Shown here piece by piece: positions 27,114-33,012 of a stretch of DNA of 33,012 nt. The DNA is from Verrucomicrobiota bacterium (lineage in GTDB: Bacteria > Verrucomicrobiota > Verrucomicrobiia > Chthoniobacterales > UBA10450): assembly GCA_003218785.1 (NCBI GenBank), contig QHOM01000017.1, positions 5,421 through 38,432 on the forward strand, read 5' to 3'. A program made the position numbers and the translations under genes. The notes beneath the pieces were generated by a model. The model searched no databases. It worked only from the letters and a program-made list of their open reading frames with translations, and was not told where the DNA came from. Every line of letters begins with the position of its first letter. The stretch's first letter is position 1.

Positions 27114-27773
27114 TTGAAGCATTTCGCAACGCTGCAATTCTTCTCCGTGATCGAGTTGGTCCCGGAATCGTACGTTGCAACGCTTGATCTTGAGAAAATC
27201 TTCGGGCGCACCGCGCCGTTGCATGTCGATCTTGGCTGCGGCGACGGCTCATTTCTGTGCGCGCTGGCGCATGACATGCCCGACAAGAATTTTCTCGGAA
27301 TCGAGCGGTTACTCGGTCGAATCCGAAGCGCTGCGAGCAAAGCTGCGAACATAGGCAATGTACGCCTGCTGCGGATGGAAAGTTCTTATGCCGTTCGTTA
27401 TTTGTTGCCAGCCGGTTCGGTGGAAAAGTTTTATCTTTTATTCCCCGATCCCTGGCCAAAACGGCGTCACTGGCGGCACCGGATCGTCACGGAAGATTTT
27501 TTGGGCGCAATCAGTCAGGCACTGGCAGGAAATGGAACCTTCCGCATCGCGACCGATCACCTTGCTTACTTTGAAAGGATTAAAGAGACCGCGCGAGCAA
27601 ATCCTCATTTTGCGGTGGTCGAACCCGACGACGCTGATCCATTCGTCTGTCGCTCCCACCACGGCGGGCAGGCAGGACGGGTTCTGCCGCTAACAAAATT
27701 TGAGAGAACATTTCGCGCGCAAGACGTGCCGATTCACTGGCTCGAGCTGCGAAAAGTTTCACGTGTGAGATAG
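27114..27773 (+). CDS. trmB: tRNA (guanine-N7-)-methyltransferase TrmB
   Basis: HVDLGCGDGSFLCALA, NFLGIERLLGRI, FYLLFPDPWPKRRHWRHRIV, TDHLAYFE, TKFERTFRAQ. Confidence 0.9.
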   Translation: MKHFATLQFFSVIELVPESYVATLDLEKIFGRTAPLHVDLGCGDGSFLCALAHDMPDKNFLGIERLLGRIRSAASKAANIGNVRLLRMESSYAVRYLLPAGSVEKFYLLFPDPWPKRRHWRHRIVTEDFLGAISQALAGNGTFRIATDHLAYFERIKETARANPHFAVVEPDDADPFVCRSHHGGQAGRVLPLTKFERTFRAQDVPIHWLELRKVSRVR

Positions 27774-30034
27774 CTTTGCGCTTCCCAACCAGTGTCGGCA
27801 AAGCGCAATGTCACTGCGCCGGTCTCATCCTGGCGAAAGAGTTTGATGCCGCGCGCTTGCACATCCTCTGCCCATTTGTCGTCAATCCGTTCGTAGTCGG
27901 GAAAATCGCGCGAGGTGGCGATGACTAAGCGCGGCTGCACAGCATCAAGAAATGGCCCGGAGCCGGAATTCCCGGAATGATGCTGGCCCTTGATCCAGAC
28001 GTCGCTGTGCAAATCTGCGTTCCTGCGAAGCAACTGATCTTCCGTTTTGATTCCGCTGTCCGACGTTAACAAGACGCGTGCTCCGGATGAGAGAACAAGC
28101 TGCAACACGCATGCCTGATCGTCAGCGATAGAAGCGCTGAAGCTTCGAGGCGGAAAAAGAACATGCGCGGTGACTTTGCGTGATAAGCGGAAACTGTCTC
28201 CCGTGGCCAAATCGGCCGGCTTGATTCCGCGTTCTCGAAATAGACGCTGCAATCGTTGATGAACAGTTGAATGATCCGGCGCCGGATTGTCGATTAAACG
28301 AACACGAGGAAAATCGCGCAGCAATTCCGCCGCACCCCCGATATGGAGCGAGTCGCCGTGAGTGAGCAACAAACCATTGAGTCGGTTCACGCCAGCCCAG
28401 TGCAAATACTCGCGAACCACACTCTCATAACTTCGCTCGCTCCCGCAATCGAAAAGCCAATCCGCGCCCCCTGTCTGCAAGTGAACAGCCGCGCCCGCGC
28501 CGAGATCCAAGACAGTGATCTTTGCGGCCAGCTTTTCGGGCCAATGCGGCTGTTCGACGTAAAAGTGTCCGCCGGGGATTTGCGCGAAAAGCTGCACGAT
28601 CCACAGGACAAAGTGTGCCAAAAGCCAGTTGGCATTATTGAAGATTACGGCGAGCCACGCCAGCAATGGCGTCGAGAGAAGCGAGAGCAACGCGATCGCG
28701 AGAATGAAGAAGGCAATCGGAACAACCACCAAATTTGCGAACAATGAGATTGGAGTGACGATATGAAAATACCAGAGGATGAATGGCAACGAACCAATCC
28801 AGGCTGCGAGCGAAACGGAAGCTCCACGGCAGAGCGATTCGAAAGCAACATGCATCAAACGACGCGGGCCGCGCAGCAAACTGCGTGGCAGGAAAGGATC
28901 GGGTGCGCCCCAGCGCTGCAAAAATCCAAAAAGAGGATTAGCAAACAGTATGATTGCGTCCACCACTGCGAATGAGAGCTGAAAGCCGGTCGAGAAAAGT
29001 TCGTTCGTATCCCAGCAGAGAAGAAAGAACGCCGCCGCAGCGAGACTGTTGAGCACAAAAACTTTTCGGTCGAAAAAGAAGCCGCCTAGCAGAATCGAGC
29101 TCATTACTGCGGCCCGCACACTCGAGACATGCAGCCCGGTCACTGCCGCGTAAAAAAGCAGCAGGGGAATAATGAGCGCAGTCGCCCATTTGCGCGACAG
29201 TCGCGCGACCATCGCCAGCATCCACAAGAGCGCCGCAACAATGCCTACGTGGAGGCCAGCGACAGCGAAAAGGTGGAGCGTGCCGGTTTGTTGGAACGGT
29301 TCCTCGATATCTTCAGGTGATTGGTGCCTAAGCCCAAGCACGATTCCGCTGAGAAAATTTTGCACCTCGGGTGCGGTCTCTAACCCTCGGCAAAGCGCGT
29401 TTTGCATCCAGGCGCGTGATTTTTGTGCGGCATGTAAGATCGGGTTTCCACCGCGGTGTCGAATCAGCGTGCCGTCTTCCGGATAACGAACAAACAAGAG
29501 CCGGTGAACGTCGCGACGCGCGAGATAGGATCGCATATCGAATTCGCCAGGATTTCGCGGCGGCGCGATAACTTCTACAGTTCCGAAAAGGCGCAATTCA
29601 TCGCCAAATTCCGGAGCACCGCGCCAGCGGACCTCCAAGTCCGCGCGCGTCGGTTGTTTCCTGCCTTCGAGTTCAATTGACTCCAGCTTCAGCAAAAAGG
29701 TCGCGAATCCGTTCGGTGCGATTTTCGGCTCATTGATGACGAACCCGGTTGCGGTGACGACGCGTGGCTGGTTGCCAAGCTCAGCAGCGAGCTGCTGCCC
29801 TTCGGTGTTGCTGGTTCGCAAACTGTGCAGCAAAAAGAAACCAGCTCCTACGATTGCATAGGTCGCGATCAGGTTTGACCAGCGCAAGAGAGCGACGGCG
29901 CAGATCACGATGGCCATCGCAGTTGCGAGCAGGGCGGAAGAAGGGAGTGGAAAGAAGTCCGCCAGCATGATTCCTATTGCGGCCACTGTCGCCAAGCCAA
30001 CGAAGGGCTGACGCGGCGCACTCAGCAATTTCAT
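27734..30034 (-). CDS. comEC: ComEC/Rec2-family DNA uptake channel with C-terminal metallo-beta-lactamase-like domain
   Basis: DUF4131-type N-terminus, FLSGIVLGLRHQSPEDIEEPFQQTGTLHLFAVAGLHVGIVAALLW, multi-TM Competence domain, C-terminal LLLTHGDSLHIGGAAELL and VLLTSDSG...GQHHSGNSGSG. Confidence 0.92.
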   Translation of the reverse strand: MKLLSAPRQPFVGLATVAAIGIMLADFFPLPSSALLATAMAIVICAVALLRWSNLIATYAIVGAGFFLLHSLRTSNTEGQQLAAELGNQPRVVTATGFVINEPKIAPNGFATFLLKLESIELEGRKQPTRADLEVRWRGAPEFGDELRLFGTVEVIAPPRNPGEFDMRSYLARRDVHRLLFVRYPEDGTLIRHRGGNPILHAAQKSRAWMQNALCRGLETAPEVQNFLSGIVLGLRHQSPEDIEEPFQQTGTLHLFAVAGLHVGIVAALLWMLAMVARLSRKWATALIIPLLLFYAAVTGLHVSSVRAAVMSSILLGGFFFDRKVFVLNSLAAAAFFLLCWDTNELFSTGFQLSFAVVDAIILFANPLFGFLQRWGAPDPFLPRSLLRGPRRLMHVAFESLCRGASVSLAAWIGSLPFILWYFHIVTPISLFANLVVVPIAFFILAIALLSLLSTPLLAWLAVIFNNANWLLAHFVLWIVQLFAQIPGGHFYVEQPHWPEKLAAKITVLDLGAGAAVHLQTGGADWLFDCGSERSYESVVREYLHWAGVNRLNGLLLTHGDSLHIGGAAELLRDFPRVRLIDNPAPDHSTVHQRLQRLFRERGIKPADLATGDSFRLSRKVTAHVLFPPRSFSASIADDQACVLQLVLSSGARVLLTSDSGIKTEDQLLRRNADLHSDVWIKGQHHSGNSGSGPFLDAVQPRLVIATSRDFPDYERIDDKWAEDVQARGIKLFRQDETGAVTLRFADTGWEAQSYLTRETFRSSSQ

Positions 30035-30199
30035 CCACCGGCTTTTCGCTTATTCAGCCTCGTCAAGGCAAGCCGCAATCGTGTCATCGTGCGCGCCGAA
30101 CCTGTAGGCGATGCTACCTGCTCGCGAAAGACTTTGGAGTTAGTGTTACGAGGGATTGGGTGGGTAGAGACCAGACGGAGTGGATGGCAAGGACCGAAC

Positions 30200-30262
30200 T
30201 GTAGGGGCAGCCGTGTCGGCTGCGACGATTTAGATTCTGCAGGCGGCACGCCTGCCGCTACA
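30200..30262. repeat. Complete REPIN-like element (copy F)
   Basis: TGTAGGGGCAGCCGTGTCGGCTGC-gacgatttagattct-GCAGGCGGCACGCCTGCCGCTACA; two hairpins in inverted orientation with TGTAG/CTACA ends. Confidence 0.9.
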
Positions 30263-30292
30263 GGCAACGCCGCTCAGTTCTTCAGCAGTCTG

Positions 30293-30787
30293 CTAAGACC
30301 GTAGACTTGGCACGAGTAACACCGGGCGCCTGCTGTGTTTGAGGACTCCTTTGGTCGCGCTTCCCACGAGCAAGTTATACATCGCGCCATGCCCGTGCGT
30401 GCCCATCACAATCAGATCGGGGTTGAGAACATCCGCCTGATTCAAAATTTCTTCTGCCACCGCTCCCGTTGGCTCATGCAATGTGACCTTGACGCCGCAT
30501 TGAGCGATTTCTCTTTGCCATTGAGTGAGCTTCGATCTCTGACCTTCATCCTCCGGAATTGGCTGCGCCATTGGATCAAACCCCGGAACCGGCAGACCCG
30601 ACATCGGCGCCAGTTCGGGCATCCCCGCCAAGCCATAGCCAAGTGCACCCGGCGCTGCGGCCGCGCTGAGTTCTTTCACGTGAACGAGATGAATCTCCGC
30701 GTCCAAGCCTGTGGCCAGTTGGCACGCTTGTTGGATCACTCGCGGCGTTGCATCCGAGAAATCGATCGGGACAAGAATGCGTTTCAT
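30293..30787 (-). CDS. Universal stress protein UspA family
   Basis: MKRILVPIDFSDATPRVIQQACQLA...DLIVMGTHGHGAMYNLLVGSATKGVLKHSRRPVLLVP. Confidence 0.93.
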   Translation of the reverse strand: MKRILVPIDFSDATPRVIQQACQLATGLDAEIHLVHVKELSAAAAPGALGYGLAGMPELAPMSGLPVPGFDPMAQPIPEDEGQRSKLTQWQREIAQCGVKVTLHEPTGAVAEEILNQADVLNPDLIVMGTHGHGAMYNLLVGSATKGVLKHSRRPVLLVPSLRS

Positions 30788-30832
30788 GTTCGTAATCCAG
30801 TTTAGCTGGCGCTGGAACGAGTCTCAAGATTG

Positions 30833-30858
30833 GTAGGGGCGATTGACCTCAATCGCCC
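30833..30858 (+). repeat. GTAG-footed hairpin (copy G) upstream of rarA
   Basis: GTAGGGGCGATTgacctcAATCGCCC. Confidence 0.65.
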
Positions 30859-30941
30859 GACGTGATCTCCGGATTAAATTCCTGCCTGCACTCCAACCGG
30901 AAATGAGATGCAGATCATGCGCTCACGCCATATTTTCCTTC

Positions 30942-32114
30942 GTGCACGATCTTTTCGAGGAAAAAGATGTCGACCTTGAGAGCGTAAACAGTGCTGCGCC
31001 GCTTGCCACGCGCATGCGTCCGCGCTCGCTCGACGAATTTGTCGGCCAGGAACACATTCTCGCGCCTGGAAAACTCTTGCGTCGCACGATCGAAGCCGAT
31101 CGTTTGCCATCGGTGATTTTGTCCGGGCCGCCCGGCAGCGGAAAAACTACGCTTGCCCGGATCATTGCCGAAATAACCCATGCAAAATTCATTCGAATCA
31201 GCGGCGTCGAAAGTAATGTTGGCGAAATGCGTCGCGTCATTGCTGGCGCGACCAATCGCCTGCGCACTTCGGGCCAAAACACGATCCTGTTCATCGACGA
31301 GATTCATCACTTCAACAAAGCACAGCAGGACATTCTTCTGCCCGACGTCGAAAGCGGAAATCTGCGGCTCATCGGCGCGACGACTTACAACCCGTTCTTT
31401 TATGTCAACAGTCCGCTCGTCTCGCGCTCACAGGTCTTTCAGCTCGAACCGCTTCGCGTCGAGCAACTCGAACAATTAACCGATCGCGCATTAGCCGATA
31501 AAGAGCGCGGCCTCGGAAATTACAATGTTAAGCTGGACAAGAACGCGCGCCGGCATCTTGCCAAGCTAAGCGACGGCGACGCGCGCAAATGTTTAAACGC
31601 TCTCGAGATTGGCGTGCTCACGACTCCGCCGGCTGGCAAAAATGGAACCATCCATTTCACGCTCGCGGTTGCCGAAGAAAGCATTCAGCAAAAAGCGGTT
31701 GTCTACGATCGCGCGGGCGACGCGCACTACGACACGATCAGTGCGTTTATCAAAAGCATGCGCGCGTCCGATGAAAAGGGCGCCATGTACTGGCTCGCGA
31801 AAATGCTGTATGCTGGCGAAGATTTCCGTTTCATTGCACGGCGCATCATCATTTTCGCGAGCGAAGACATAGGTCTCGCTGATCCCGAAGCACTGCCTTT
31901 GGCCATCGCGACGCAACAAGCCGTCGAATTTGTCGGCCTGCCCGAAGCGCGAATTCCTCTGGCGCATGCCACCGCCTACATGTGCCGCGCGGCGAAAAGC
32001 CGCGAAGCTTACGACGCGCTAAATGCCGCAACCGAAAAGATCGAAATGGAACAAACCCAGCGCGTCCCGGAGCACCTTAAGAATAAGCATTTTCCCGTAA
32101 ATCCAGAACGGTAA
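30942..32114 (+). CDS. rarA: Replication-associated recombination protein A (RarA/MgsA AAA+ ATPase); GTG start 30942 proposed
   Basis: VHDLFEEKDV...PLATRMRPRSLDEFVGQEHILAPGKLLRR, LSGPPGSGKTTLARIIA, ILFIDEIHHFNKAQQDILLPDVESG, LIGATTYNPFFYVNSPLVSRSQVF, ASEDIGLADPEAL. Confidence 0.93.
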   Translation: MHDLFEEKDVDLESVNSAAPLATRMRPRSLDEFVGQEHILAPGKLLRRTIEADRLPSVILSGPPGSGKTTLARIIAEITHAKFIRISGVESNVGEMRRVIAGATNRLRTSGQNTILFIDEIHHFNKAQQDILLPDVESGNLRLIGATTYNPFFYVNSPLVSRSQVFQLEPLRVEQLEQLTDRALADKERGLGNYNVKLDKNARRHLAKLSDGDARKCLNALEIGVLTTPPAGKNGTIHFTLAVAEESIQQKAVVYDRAGDAHYDTISAFIKSMRASDEKGAMYWLAKMLYAGEDFRFIARRIIIFASEDIGLADPEALPLAIATQQAVEFVGLPEARIPLAHATAYMCRAAKSREAYDALNAATEKIEMEQTQRVPEHLKNKHFPVNPER

Positions 32115-32403
32115 GACGCGACAGTTCATCGCGCCGTATGCGAAATGGAGAACGCGCGACAAACTCGTGCGCGACCCGGCGGCAATGGACCCAGACGGCC
32201 GCGAAAAAGTGTTCAGCCGCCTCAACCCGAAAAAGGCGATGGAACTACGCCAGGAATTAATGCGCCGTTTTCGGATCAGCTGAGTTCCCGCATTCTGCCG
32301 CACTCACCTCTCACTGATCACCGATCACCTCTGATCTCCGAGCTTTGTCCTCTGCCTTCTATCTATCCAGTATTCGGTATCCGCTATCCGCTATTCCACC
32401 TCA

Positions 32404-33012
32404 TCAGCGTCCAATCTTCACTCGGATAAATCTTGGCCGATAACTGTCGACGTCCGCGAGCAGATCGTGGAAATCGAAGCTGTTTACGTCGTACGAAACG
32501 AGCAGACGACCCTGCGCGTCGGTGAACTCCGGGTGGACGTGGGCATCATAGGTGAACAGGCCGTGCCGGCTCTCCGGTGTCCAATACACATGCGTCCGAT
32601 TCGCGAACGGCCCCGCCGGGTTGTTCGATGAATACATGACTAACTCCGCGCTGAAGGCGACCAGCGAATCCATCGTGAAAAGGACAAACTGATTCCCGAC
32701 CTTTGCCACGCCAAAACCATTGCCGACTCCTTTCCGCAAACGGGCCGACGCCGCCGGGTCCGATGACCAACCTGTGCCGGTGTAAAATTCCCAAGCGCCA
32801 AGCACGTTGCCGGACGTCGCCCTGGCAATGTGCAGGTACTTCTCAGTGCCACTTACATCCTCAGTCCCATAAATGTAGGTGTAGCCGCCCTCCTCCAGCA
32901 GCGCCGCCCCGTACATCACGCTGTTCTCACCATGGGTCGGCACCACATTCTCAAGCGTGAGATCAGGCAGGACGAACGACGCGATCGCGTTGCCGACCCA
33001 TTGGAAGTCGAA
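32404..33012 (-). CDS. Beta-propeller-like protein, DUF4185/DUF5005 type (5' partial, runs off window)
   Basis: Frame stays open to the edge upstream of the tracked start (FDFQWVGNAIASFVLPDLTLENV...); GAALLEEGGYTYIYGTED, GNQFVLFTMDS, YSSNNPAGPFANRTHVYWTPE, VSYDVNSFD resemble secreted propeller/GH-like folds. Confidence 0.6.
   Translation of the reverse strand, partial: FDFQWVGNAIASFVLPDLTLENVVPTHGENSVMYGAALLEEGGYTYIYGTEDVSGTEKYLHIARATSGNVLGAWEFYTGTGWSSDPAASARLRKGVGNGFGVAKVGNQFVLFTMDSLVAFSAELVMYSSNNPAGPFANRTHVYWTPESRHGLFTYDAHVHPEFTDAQGRLLVSYDVNSFDFHDLLADVDSYRPRFIRVKIGR

Overview
The first ~13.8 kb is a nearly complete division/cell-wall (dcw) cluster on the + strand: murF (5'-truncated by the window edge), mraY, murD, a LysM/TM protein, ftsW, murG, a murC-murB fusion, ddl, ftsQ, ftsA and ftsZ. 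The gene order, the fusion and the accessory genes suggest Verrucomicrobiota, possibly Chthoniobacterales-like; this is inference only. After it come an M20 amidohydrolase (-), a family-B DNA polymerase (+), a small TM protein (-), OsmC (-), an ATP/ADP-translocase-like transporter (-), a Tat-exported NAD-dependent epimerase (-), a Tat-exported aldo/keto reductase (+), a secreted NlpC/CHAP-like protein (+), a secreted 3D-domain protein (-), a sulfotransferase-like P-loop protein plus class-IV aminotransferase pair (+), a YefM/YoeB toxin-antitoxin pair (-), a C-terminally short MsrA (-), TrmB (+), ComEC (-), UspA (-), RarA (+) and a 3'-edge beta-propeller-like protein (-, partial). The signal the gene calls do not explain is a family of short GTAG-footed hairpins, often paired head-to-head like REP/REPIN elements, at about eight loci. 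One copy is read in frame inside the DNA polymerase next to motif C. Several others supply the TAG stop codon of the adjacent gene (ftsZ, amidohydrolase, polB, msrA). Both real gaps in the otherwise overlapping dcw operon contain one. No rRNA, tRNA, CRISPR array or transposase gene was recognised.
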